Assembly: GCA_964345695.1 (NCBI GenBank)
Contig: CAYFSC010000192.1
Span: 1-5,652 of the forward strand
From: CAYFSC01 sp964345695
GTDB lineage: Bacteria; Bacteroidota; Rhodothermia; Rhodothermales; Salinibacteraceae
Reading direction: 5' to 3'
Length of the DNA stretch: 5,652 bases
The notes beneath the pieces are model-generated. The model was given only the letters and a program-made list of their open reading frames with translations, made no database searches and was not told the DNA's origin. Each line of letters opens with the position of its first letter. Positions within the stretch are counted from its first letter, which is position 1. Made by a program: the position numbers and the translations under genes. Positions 1 through 5,652 of this stretch are shown piece after piece.

Positions 1-9
1 TGATGTATA

Positions 10-28
10 GAATGAGAAGAACTCATTC
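10..28. repeat. Inverted repeat, 7-bp arms with 5-base loop
   Basis: GAATGAG (10-16) and CTCATTC (22-28) are perfect reverse complements around the loop AAGAA. There is no T-run after the right arm, so it is a poor intrinsic terminator on the + strand. It could be the hairpin of a leader RNA, a regulator site just downstream of the TATAGAAT string, or chance. Confidence 0.4.
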
Positions 29-47
29 CACTCCGGTGCTGCCGACG

Positions 48-59
48 TTCCGATCGGAA
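48..59. repeat. Perfect 12-bp palindrome
   Basis: TTCCGATCGGAA reads the same on both strands and lies 27 bases before the glycosyltransferase start. It could be a dimeric regulator site, but no second copy was seen in the window and short palindromes also arise by chance. Confidence 0.3.
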
Positions 60-86
60 ACCGAATAACGCGACTCGCCTGTCCCC

Positions 87-1139
87 GTGGAGCCTGTCGA
101 ACGCACCCATCCTGAGTCTGAGGCGCCGGACGTCTCCATCCTGGTGCCGGCGTACGAAGAGGCCGAGGCCCTGCCCGAGCTCGCCGATCAGATCCGCGCG
201 TCGTGCGACGCGCCGGATTTCTCGTGGGAGGTATGGGTCATCGACGACGGATCGCAGGACGACACGTGGGGCGTCATCCAGGAGATCCACGCGGCCGATG
301 CCCGGTTTGCCGGTATCCGGTTCCGCCGCAACTACGGAAAGTCGGCAGCGCTCGCCGTAGGGTTTGAGCACGTGCGCGGACCGTACGTCGTCACTATGGA
401 TGCGGACCTGCAGGACGATCCGCGCGAGATCCCGGCGCTCGTCGCGATGCTGGTGGAGGACGAGTACGACCTTGTGAGCGGATGGAAACGCGACCGGAAG
501 GATCCGCTCACCAAAACCATCCCGAGTCGCTTCTTTAACTTCATCACGCGCGTCTTTTCCGGCATTCCACTGCACGACTTCAACTGCGGCTTGAAGGCGT
601 ATCGCCGCGAGGTCGTGGAAAGCATCAACGTGTACGGCGAGTTGCACCGCTACATTCCGCTGCTGGCCAAATGGGCCGGCTACGACCGCATCACCGAAAA
701 GCCCGTGCAGCATCATCCCCGGAAGCATGGCGAGACCAAGTTTGGCGTGGAACGCTTCATTCGCGGATTCCTGGATCTCGTTTCCGTTACGTTCCTGACG
801 CGCTTCGCCGCACGGCCCATGCACTTCTTCGGCTCGATCGGGACGCTGGCCTCCGTCCTCGGATTTGCCATCAGCCTCTGGTTGTCGATCGACAAGGTGG
901 TGTTCGGCAGCAACCTGAGCAACCGGCCGCTCCTGCTTTTGGGAGCCCTGCTCATTCTGTTCGGCGCGCAGATGTTTACCACGGGACTGCTCGGCGAGAT
1001 GATCATCCAGCCGCGCATGGAGGAGACCGACTCGTACGAGGTGGAGGAAACGCTGCCGCCAACCGGTGGCACATCCGGGCGTCCCCAGGAGGAGGTGCAG
1101 GTGGAAGAAGACTCGCCGGCGTCCCGTAGTGGCTTATAG
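87..1139 (+). CDS. Family 2 glycosyltransferase, membrane-anchored, polyprenyl-phosphate sugar transferase type
   Basis: The 350-residue product looks like a GT-A fold family 2 glycosyltransferase of the DPM1/GtrB/ArnC group, which moves a sugar from a nucleotide donor to a polyprenyl-phosphate carrier at the inner face of the cytoplasmic membrane. Visible evidence: the N-terminal strand VSILVPAYEE (16-25), VIDDGS with paired aspartates 53-54, the metal-binding DAD at 105-107 followed by LQDDP, the acceptor-side DFNCGLKAYRR (164-174), and HGETKFG (214-220). A probable interface helix (about 228-240) precedes two membrane helices (about 247-267 and 281-306), then an acidic Glu-rich tail (311-345). 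The start is GTG at 87. An in-frame TAA at 66-68 blocks anything longer, and later starts would cut into the catalytic domain. No Shine-Dalgarno is visible. The last six bases overlap the convergent oxyR. Donor, acceptor and pathway (lipopolysaccharide modification, protein glycosylation or exopolysaccharide) cannot be read from the sequence. Confidence 0.9.
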   Translation: MEPVERTHPESEAPDVSILVPAYEEAEALPELADQIRASCDAPDFSWEVWVIDDGSQDDTWGVIQEIHAADARFAGIRFRRNYGKSAALAVGFEHVRGPYVVTMDADLQDDPREIPALVAMLVEDEYDLVSGWKRDRKDPLTKTIPSRFFNFITRVFSGIPLHDFNCGLKAYRREVVESINVYGELHRYIPLLAKWAGYDRITEKPVQHHPRKHGETKFGVERFIRGFLDLVSVTFLTRFAARPMHFFGSIGTLASVLGFAISLWLSIDKVVFGSNLSNRPLLLLGALLILFGAQMFTTGLLGEMIIQPRMEETDSYEVEETLPPTGGTSGRPQEEVQVEEDSPASRSGL

Positions 1140-2054
1140 ATCCGGTTCGTGCACAGCGACAGATGATGGCAAGGCGTCGCACAGCGTTTCCACCAGGGCA
1201 TCCACGAGCTTCTTCTTGTGCCGGCGGCGGACCAGGAGCCGGATGCTTCGGGTCGGGGATGGATCGGCAAACGGGATGATGAACGCCGACCGCTCCGCCT
1301 CGGGCATGTGGTCGGTGGCGAGATAAGGAAGTAGGGTCATGCCGCCGCTGCTTCGGACGAGCCGGACGAGGGTTTCCAGCGAGCCGCTTTCGAACTGGGC
1401 CGCGGCCTGCGGCACAGACGGCGACCGCCCGCATACCTGAAGCACCTGATCCCGGAAGCAGTGCCCTTCGCTGAGGAGCCACAGGTCGTCGAGGGCAAGG
1501 TCGGACGGGACGAGGGCCTCCCGGTCGGCGACGCGATGGGAGGGCGCCACGTAGCCGACAAAAGGCTCTGTGAACAGCACCTGATCGTAGAGGTCTGGGC
1601 CGGCCTCGTCGGTGGCAATGAGGGCGGCGTCGAGGGCGTCGGTCCGCAGAGCGCCGAGAATTTCGTCGGTCGGCCACTCCCGGAGAACCAGCGAGACCTC
1701 GGGGTACGCCGCCTTCAGCGCAGGGAGGAGGATAGGCAGGAGGTAGGGCGACAGAGTCGGCAGCATGCCGAGGCGGAGCGTGCCGGTCACGCGGTCCTGC
1801 ACTTCGGACGCGATGGCGGTCAGCCGGTCTCGAGCGGCAAGCACCTCGCGAGCCTGCCTCACGACGCGCTCGCCGGCAGCCGTGGGCACCACCGGCTGGC
1901 GGCTCCGATCGATCAGCTGCAGGTCCAACTCCTCCTCCAACCGGCGCAGTTGTCCGCTGAGGGTGGGCTGGGTCACGTTGCACACCGTAGCCGCATTGCC
2001 AAAGTGACGGTGCGTGTCGAGAGCCACGAGATACTGAAGCTGCGCGAGCGTCAT
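1134..2054 (-). CDS. oxyR: OxyR, LysR-type peroxide-sensing transcription regulator
   Basis: The 306-residue product is a cytoplasmic LysR-family tetrameric regulator that is activated when hydrogen peroxide oxidises a cysteine pair. The winged helix-turn-helix spans about 3-60, with recognition segment VTQPTLSGQLRRLEEEL (27-43). The effector domain spans about 92-295. Cys199 in GHCFRDQ and Cys208, nine residues on, match the redox pair of E. coli OxyR in both context and numbering. Thr100, Thr129, His198, Arg201 and Asp202, conserved around the OxyR peroxide site, are also present. Other cysteines are Cys25 (also in E. coli OxyR) and Cys292. The start chosen is ATG at 2054 because MTLAQLQYLVAL aligns with the family N-terminus and gives the usual length of about 305. 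The frame stays open to an ATG at 2189, but that would add 45 unrelated residues and place the operator inside the gene. AGGAG lies 12 bases before the start, rather far for a ribosome site. It is divergent from katG, its expected main target. Confidence 0.96.
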   Translation of the reverse strand: MTLAQLQYLVALDTHRHFGNAATVCNVTQPTLSGQLRRLEEELDLQLIDRSRQPVVPTAAGERVVRQAREVLAARDRLTAIASEVQDRVTGTLRLGMLPTLSPYLLPILLPALKAAYPEVSLVLREWPTDEILGALRTDALDAALIATDEAGPDLYDQVLFTEPFVGYVAPSHRVADREALVPSDLALDDLWLLSEGHCFRDQVLQVCGRSPSVPQAAAQFESGSLETLVRLVRSSGGMTLLPYLATDHMPEAERSAFIIPFADPSPTRSIRLLVRRRHKKKLVDALVETLCDALPSSVAVHEPDL

Positions 2055-2089
2055 CGGAAGAAACGGCTCCTGTGTGGATGCAGACCAAG

Positions 2090-2126
2090 ATAGGTGCAGG
2101 CTATTAAAAGTATAGAGATAATCGAT
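2090..2126. promoter_or_regulatory. OxyR operator, 37 bp
   Basis: The OxyR consensus is four boxes, ATAG, CTAT, ATAG, CTAT, each separated by seven bases. Here they are ATAG (2090-2093), CTAT (2101-2104), ATAG (2112-2115) and CGAT (2123-2126), with every spacer exactly seven bases. That is 15 of 16 box positions. Of the four weaker consensus positions inside the half-sites (T at spacer position 2, A at position 6), two match. The spacing places all boxes on one DNA face, as expected for an OxyR tetramer. The right edge touches the candidate katG -33, which suits activation by contact with RNA polymerase. The centre covers the candidate oxyR -10, which suits repression of oxyR. Binding has not been shown. 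Confidence 0.88.
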
Positions 2127-2138
2127 TTGAATAATCAA
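2105..2138 (-). promoter_or_regulatory. Candidate oxyR promoter
   Basis: On the minus strand TTGATT (2138-2133) and TATACT (2114-2109) are 18 bases apart, a fair sigma-70-like pair. The overlapping TACTTTTA (2112-2105) also resembles the Bacteroidetes -7 box, with TTG 23 bases upstream. The -10 lies inside the OxyR operator, so bound OxyR should block polymerase and limit its own synthesis, as known for E. coli oxyR. The leader would be about 45-50 bases. Confidence 0.5.
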
Positions 2139-2157
2139 GCTGAGGCTTCTACCTTTA
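2126..2157 (+). promoter_or_regulatory. Candidate katG promoter, Bacteroidetes type
   Basis: TTTG at 2126-2129 is followed after 20 bases by TACCTTTA at 2150-2157. The Bacteroidetes primary-sigma consensus is TTTG near -33 and TAnnTTTG near -7 with about 19-20 bases between, so only the last base of the -7 box differs. As a sigma-70 promoter the same segment is poor (TTGAAT, 17 bases, TACCTT). Transcription would start near 2163-2165, giving a leader of about 33-35 bases. A weak basal promoter next to the operator fits a gene that needs OxyR for full expression. Confidence 0.55.
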
Positions 2158-2197
2158 CCCACGCGCAATTTCTCCCGCAACGTCTTCATTCCGATCT

Positions 2198-4432
2198 ATG
2201 TCACAGGAGCACGCTGCAGAAAGCACGAACGAAACGAACGGTTGCCCGGTGATGCACAACGGTTCGGCGGAAGAGCGGGCGACCACGCCCGCGACGAACC
2301 GCCAGTGGTGGCCGAGCAGTCTGGACATCGAGATCCTCGACCAGAACGCCCAGGACGTCAGCCCCTGGAACGGGGACTTCGACTACGCCGAGGCGTTTCA
2401 GCAGCTCGATTACGAGGCCCTGAAGGAAGACCTCAAGGAGGTGATGACGACCTCGAAGGACTGGTGGCCGGCCGACTACGGGCACTACGGGCCGTTCTTC
2501 ATCCGGATGTCGTGGCACGCCGCGGGCACGTACCGCACGACGGACGGCAGGGGCGGTGCCTCCGGCGGCCGACAGCGCCTGGCTCCCCTCAACAGCTGGC
2601 CCGACAATGCGAATCTCGACAAGGCGCGGCGGCTGCTCTGGCCGGTCAAGCAGAAGTACGGCCGCAAGATCTCCTGGGCGGACCTGCTGGTCCTGGCCGG
2701 AAACGTGGCCATGGAGGCGATGGGCTTTGAGACGTTTGGCTTTGCAGGGGGCCGAGAGGACGACTACAAGCCCGACGGGTCCATCGACTGGGGACCGGAA
2801 GACGAGATGGAGACCTGGGACCGGTTCGACGAGAATGACGACCTTGAGGGGCGCCTCGGCGCAACCGTGATGGGCCTCATCTACGTGAACCCTGAGGGGC
2901 CGGAAGGGCAACCGGATCCGGAGTGGTCGGCCCAACGGATCCGCCAGTCGTTCGGCCGAATGGCCATGAACGACCGGGAGACGGCCGCGCTCATCGCCGG
3001 CGGGCACACGTTCGGGAAAGTCCACGGCGCCAGCACCGACGACCACCTCGATGCCGAACCCGAGGCGGCCTCGATCGAGCAACAGGGCCTCGGATGGGAC
3101 AACGCGTACGGCTCCGGCGCGGGCAGCGATACCATCACCAGTGGCATTGAGGGTCCCTGGACTGCGGCGCCCACCGAGTGGGACCAGGGCTATCTCGATT
3201 TCCTGCTCGACTACGAATGGGAGGTCCACAAGGGCCCCGGTGGCGCATGGCAGTGGCGCCCAACGAACGACGAACTGAAAGGGGTCGTGCCCGACGCCCA
3301 CGACCCGTCGGAGACGGTGGATCCGATGATGCTCACGACGGACATCGCCCTGAAGCGGGACCCGGACTATCGAGAGATCATTGAGGACTTCCGCGACAAC
3401 CCGGATGCGTTTCAGGACGCGTTCGCACGGGCCTGGTTCAAGCTGCTTCACCGCGACATGGGTCCGAAGGAGCGATACCTCGGCCCGGAGGTTCCCGACG
3501 AGGACCTAATCTGGCAGGATCCTGTGCCCGAAGTCGACCACGCGCTGATCGGGGACGAAGAGATCGCCGAGTTGAAGGACGCGATCCTCGACACCGATCT
3601 GTCCGTCTCCCGCCTGGTCAAGACCGCCTGGGCCTCGGCATCCACCTACCGCGACAGCGACAAACGCGGAGGGGCCAACGGGGCGCGCATCCGCCTCGAG
3701 CCGCACCGGACCTGGGAGGCCAACGAGCCGCACCAACTGGCCCACGCCCTGGAGGTGCTGAAGAGCATCCAGCAGGACTTCAACGCGTCGCGGTCTGACG
3801 ACGTGCGCGTGTCGTTGGCCGATCTGATCGTGCTGGGCGGGGCCGCTGCCATCGAGCAGGCCGCGGCGGACGCGGGCTACGACGTGGAGGTTCCGTTCCG
3901 CCCCGGCCGCACCGACGCTACGCAGGCGCAGACCGACGCGGAAGCGTTCGAGCCCCTCGAGCCGAAAGCGGACGGCTTCCGCAACTATATCGCTGACGAT
4001 CCGGGGGAAAACTGGAAGCCGGAGGAGTTCCTAATCGACAAGGCCGACCTGCTGAACCTGACCCCCGCCGAGACGACGGTGCTTGTCGGCGGAATGCGGG
4101 CGCTGGCCGCCACCCACGAGCAGGCCGACGGCTGCGGCATCTTCACCGACCGCCCGGAGACGCTCACCAACGACTACTTCGTGAATCTGCTCGACATGAA
4201 GTACGAATGGGAGCCGATCTCGGAGGCCAAAGAGCGCTTCAAGATCCGAAACCGAGACACCGGGGAGGTCGCGTGGAGGGCGACCCGCGTGGACCTGATC
4301 TTCGGATCCAACTCTCGGCTCCGGGCTCTGTCACAGGTCTACGGGGCCGACGACGGCGAGGAGAAGTTCGTCCACGACTTCGTCGACGCCTGGACCAAGG
4401 TGATGACCCTCGACCGGTTCGACCTCGCGTAG
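2198..4432 (+). CDS. katG: KatG, bifunctional heme catalase-peroxidase
   Basis: The 744-residue product dismutates hydrogen peroxide to water and oxygen and also acts as a broad peroxidase, normally as a cytosolic heme b homodimer. Length is normal for the family (about 720-750). The N-terminal half (about 60-440) binds heme: distal Arg103, Trp106 and His107 in RMSWHAAGTY, proximal His270 in GGHTFGK, proximal Trp321 and Asp382. The Met-Tyr-Trp adduct needed for catalase activity can form from Met255, Tyr229 and Trp106, and the mobile arginine is Arg419. Ser315 equals the serine known from isoniazid resistance in M. tuberculosis KatG. The heme-free C-terminal duplicate (about 450-744) is complete, including RDSDKRGGANGARIRLEP. 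The loop before Tyr229 is very acidic (201-217). The ATG at 2198 precedes the usual GCPVMH (15-20); no Shine-Dalgarno is visible. It is divergent from oxyR and probably OxyR-activated. Several segments resemble haloarchaeal KatG as I remember it. Confidence 0.98.
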   Translation: MSQEHAAESTNETNGCPVMHNGSAEERATTPATNRQWWPSSLDIEILDQNAQDVSPWNGDFDYAEAFQQLDYEALKEDLKEVMTTSKDWWPADYGHYGPFFIRMSWHAAGTYRTTDGRGGASGGRQRLAPLNSWPDNANLDKARRLLWPVKQKYGRKISWADLLVLAGNVAMEAMGFETFGFAGGREDDYKPDGSIDWGPEDEMETWDRFDENDDLEGRLGATVMGLIYVNPEGPEGQPDPEWSAQRIRQSFGRMAMNDRETAALIAGGHTFGKVHGASTDDHLDAEPEAASIEQQGLGWDNAYGSGAGSDTITSGIEGPWTAAPTEWDQGYLDFLLDYEWEVHKGPGGAWQWRPTNDELKGVVPDAHDPSETVDPMMLTTDIALKRDPDYREIIEDFRDNPDAFQDAFARAWFKLLHRDMGPKERYLGPEVPDEDLIWQDPVPEVDHALIGDEEIAELKDAILDTDLSVSRLVKTAWASASTYRDSDKRGGANGARIRLEPHRTWEANEPHQLAHALEVLKSIQQDFNASRSDDVRVSLADLIVLGGAAAIEQAAADAGYDVEVPFRPGRTDATQAQTDAEAFEPLEPKADGFRNYIADDPGENWKPEEFLIDKADLLNLTPAETTVLVGGMRALAATHEQADGCGIFTDRPETLTNDYFVNLLDMKYEWEPISEAKERFKIRNRDTGEVAWRATRVDLIFGSNSRLRALSQVYGADDGEEKFVHDFVDAWTKVMTLDRFDLA

Positions 4433-4467
4433 CCCGGCTTCGGACGTTCGGTACCAGAGCACACTGG

Positions 4468-4503
4468 AAGCGCCCCATTCGGTTCATCCGGATGGGGCGC
4501 TTT
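4468..4503 (+). terminator. Intrinsic terminator of katG
   Basis: Left arm 4468-4482 pairs with right arm 4488-4502 over 15 bp with a single G-U pair, leaving the five-base loop TTCAT. The outer stem AAGCGCCCCAT/ATGGGGCGCTT is perfect. The right arm ends in TTT (4501-4503), then CGTT, so the U-tract is short but the stem is very stable. It lies 35 bases after the katG stop and should separate katG from the aldo/keto reductase. Confidence 0.87.
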
Positions 4504-4533
4504 CGTTGGACGCGCAACAGCCCCGCGAGCGGG

Positions 4534-4553
4534 CCGTTCGATCGGCAGAACGG
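4534..4553 (+). repeat. Minor inverted repeat, 6-bp arms
   Basis: CCGTTC (4534-4539) and GAACGG (4548-4553) are reverse complements around an eight-base loop and are followed by AATTTCC. It may be a weak second hairpin behind the main terminator or a regulator site upstream of the reductase gene. Alone it is not strong enough to call a terminator. Confidence 0.3.
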
Positions 4554-4567
4554 AATTTCCTCTCCCC

Positions 4568-4596
4568 GAATCGCTCACACACAAACGCACCGATTC
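4568..4596 (+). repeat. Inverted repeat just before the reductase start codon
   Basis: GAATCG (4568-4573) pairs with CGATTC (4591-4596) around a 17-base loop made only of A, C, T and one G. The right arm ends four bases before the ATG, where the ribosome would load, so the hairpin could mask or position the start, or the repeat could be an operator. With 6-bp arms chance is a real possibility. There is no Shine-Dalgarno in this stretch. Confidence 0.3.
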
Positions 4597-4600
4597 ACGC

Positions 4601-5581
4601 ATGAAACAGGTACAACTCGGCGCTCAAGGTCTCACCGTCTCGGCCCTCGGCCTCGGGTGTATGGGCATGTCCGAGTTCTACGGCACGCCCGACGAGGAGC
4701 AGGCCGTCGCGACGATCCATCGCGCTCTGGAACGGGGCATCACGCTCTTCGACACGGCCGACATCTACGGGCCGTTCACGAACGAGAAGCTCGTGGGGCG
4801 CGTCCTGAAGCCGCACCGGCACGACGTGACGATTGCCACCAAGTTCGGCATCGTGCGAAACGAGGACGGCGAGATGCTCGGCCTGAACGGACGCCCCGAC
4901 TACGTCGAGGCGGCCTGCCACGCGAGCCTGCAACGGCTGGACATCGACACGATCGATCTGTACTACCTCCACCGCGTCGACCCGGACGTGCCGATTGAGG
5001 AGACGGTCGGGGCGATGGGCGACCTCGTCGACGCCGGAAAAGTGCGGTACCTGGGTCTGTCGGAGGCGGCGGCCGACACAATCCGTCGTGCCCACGACGA
5101 GCGGCCGATCTCGGCGCTGCAAACGGAATACTCGCTGTGGACGCGCCACGTGGAGGGCGAGATTCTGGACACGATCCGTGACCTCGGCATCGGACTGGTG
5201 CCGTACAGTCCGCTCGGGCGTGGTTTCCTCACGGGCCGCTTCGCGTCGCCCGACGACCTGCCCGACGACGACTGGCGCCGCCACAACCCGCGCTTCCAGG
5301 GCGAGAACTTCCAGAAGAACCTGGATCTCGTGGAGGCGGTAAAGCGCCTCGCCGCCGACAACGACGCGACGCCCGCCCAGCTTGCGCTCGCCTGGGTGCT
5401 GCACCAGGGCGACGACATCGTGCCGATTCCGGGCACCACCAATCCCGACCACCTCGACGACAACGTCGATGCGCTCGACGTGGCGCTGGACGCGTCGGAC
5501 CTCGACCGGCTGGGCGAGATCGCTCCGAAAGGCGCCGCTGCGGGCGATCGCTATCCCAACATGAGCACGGTGGACGGCTGA
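4601..5581 (+). CDS. Aldo/keto reductase
   Basis: The 326-residue product is a soluble (alpha/beta)8-barrel NADPH-dependent oxidoreductase that reduces aldehydes or ketones to alcohols. The catalytic tetrad is complete: Asp51 and Tyr56 in FDTADIYG, Lys81 in ATKFG, and His124 in YYLHR. Cofactor-site features are visible: QTEYSLWTR (174-182), YSPLGRGFLTGR (202-213) and IPGTTNPDHLDDN (276-288). The opening MKQVQLGAQGLTVSALGLGC and the end GAAAGDRYPNM resemble the bacterial/plant AKR13-type (auxin-induced protein-like) branch, where the natural substrate is usually unknown. The ATG at 4601 starts exactly at the family N-terminus. The gene follows katG on the same strand but behind a strong terminator and 168 bases, so it probably has its own promoter, which I could not identify. 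A role in removing carbonyls formed under oxidative stress is plausible from context only. Confidence 0.93.
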   Translation: MKQVQLGAQGLTVSALGLGCMGMSEFYGTPDEEQAVATIHRALERGITLFDTADIYGPFTNEKLVGRVLKPHRHDVTIATKFGIVRNEDGEMLGLNGRPDYVEAACHASLQRLDIDTIDLYYLHRVDPDVPIEETVGAMGDLVDAGKVRYLGLSEAAADTIRRAHDERPISALQTEYSLWTRHVEGEILDTIRDLGIGLVPYSPLGRGFLTGRFASPDDLPDDDWRRHNPRFQGENFQKNLDLVEAVKRLAADNDATPAQLALAWVLHQGDDIVPIPGTTNPDHLDDNVDALDVALDASDLDRLGEIAPKGAAAGDRYPNMSTVDG

Positions 5582-5652
5582 TGGGGAGAGGGGGGAATTG
5601 AGAAGCTGTTTGGCGGAATATCTGAGGCCTGCGACTTCGTGGATCTCGCGCA
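5582..5652. other. Non-coding end of window
   Basis: These 71 bases follow the reductase stop codon (TGA, 5579-5581). The first part is a G-rich run (GGGGAGAGGGGGG, 5583-5595). No hairpin with a T-run, promoter or start of another gene could be supported. Confidence 0.4.

Larger units (their letters stand above)
1..86. other. Non-coding leader before the glycosyltransferase gene
   Basis: No gene is visible here. A TAA at 66-68, in frame with the downstream gene, rules out a longer N-terminus. A TATAGAAT string at 6-13 could be a -10 element, but any -35 would lie outside the window, so it is not called as a promoter. Two small inverted repeats (10-28 and 48-59) are listed separately. The sequence is more A/T-rich than the coding DNA at its first 30 bases, which suits a promoter or a gene boundary. 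Confidence 0.5.
2055..2197. promoter_or_regulatory. Divergent oxyR-katG control region
   Basis: These 143 bases separate the start codons of oxyR and katG. The middle (about 2100-2136) is A/T-rich against G/C-rich neighbours. It contains the OxyR operator and the two candidate promoters described separately. The katG side (2158-2197) has no purine-rich ribosome site before the ATG. No terminator and no small gene were seen. Confidence 0.85.

Noticed and set aside
1003..2088. Long open frame of 361 codons in another frame over oxyR
   Set aside because: Its product is rich in Arg, Pro, Ala and Gly with no domain, typical of a shadow frame in high-GC DNA.
2055..2189. A 45-residue N-terminal extension of OxyR starting at ATG 2189
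   Set aside because: The OxyR family begins at MTLAQLQYLVAL (2054). The extension looks like no domain and would put the operator and both promoters inside coding sequence.
2201..3451. Long open frame of 416 codons antisense to katG
   Set aside because: It mirrors the GC-rich third positions of katG, has no recognisable domain, and katG is unmistakable in the other strand.
4506..4534. TTGGAC at 4506-4511 as the -35 of a reductase promoter
   Set aside because: At the expected distance the sequence is GC-rich with no -10-like or TAnnTTTG box.
4433..4600. katG and the aldo/keto reductase as one operon
   Set aside because: A 15-bp terminator stem with a T-run lies between them, and 168 bases is long for an operon gap. 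Read-through cannot be excluded.
4207..4998. Open frame of 263 codons bridging the end of katG, the terminator and the reductase start
   Set aside because: It runs through a strong terminator and two real genes in other frames, and its Arg-rich translation has no recognisable family.
4595..5452. Open frame of 285 codons antisense to the aldo/keto reductase
   Set aside because: It is a shadow of the reductase, which has a complete catalytic tetrad on the + strand.
1..5652. A mobile element, CRISPR array, toxin-antitoxin pair or phage defence system
   Set aside because: No transposase, repeat array, tRNA, terminal repeats or defence gene is present, and all four genes have ordinary known families.

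Overview
The window looks like a chromosomal segment of a high-GC, salt-adapted member of the Bacteroidota/Rhodothermota side of the tree, with Salinibacter or a close relative as the best guess. Four things point there: strong G/C bias at third codon positions; an acidic KatG, with 10 acidic residues in the 17 at positions 201-217; a katG promoter candidate of the Bacteroidetes type (TTTG, then TAnnTTT after 20 bases); and no clear Shine-Dalgarno sequence before three of the four genes. The taxon is an inference and no marker gene settles it.

Layout. Bases 1-86 are a non-coding leader with two small inverted repeats. Bases 87-1139 (+) encode a membrane-anchored family 2 glycosyltransferase of the polyprenyl-phosphate sugar transferase type. 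It runs tail to tail into a LysR-type regulator (1134-2054, -), and the two genes share their last six bases. The regulator is OxyR: both redox cysteines fall at residues 199 and 208, the E. coli positions. A 143-base divergent intergenic region follows. It holds a nearly perfect 37-bp OxyR operator (2090-2126) and candidate promoters facing both ways. Then comes katG (2198-4432, +), a full-length bifunctional catalase-peroxidase, closed by a strong intrinsic terminator (4468-4503). An aldo/keto reductase (4601-5581, +) follows, and 71 bases without a recognisable feature end the window.

How the genes work together. oxyR and katG form a self-contained peroxide-response module. The operator abuts the -33 element of katG, a position suited to activation, and covers the -10 of oxyR, a position suited to autorepression. 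The aldo/keto reductase could help remove reactive carbonyls, but the terminator separates it from katG and no OxyR site is visible in front of it. The glycosyltransferase belongs to envelope or glycan synthesis and appears unrelated to the module. I see no mobile element, CRISPR array, RNA gene or clearly new system. The operator/promoter arrangement and the haloarchaeal-looking KatG are the points most worth a second look.
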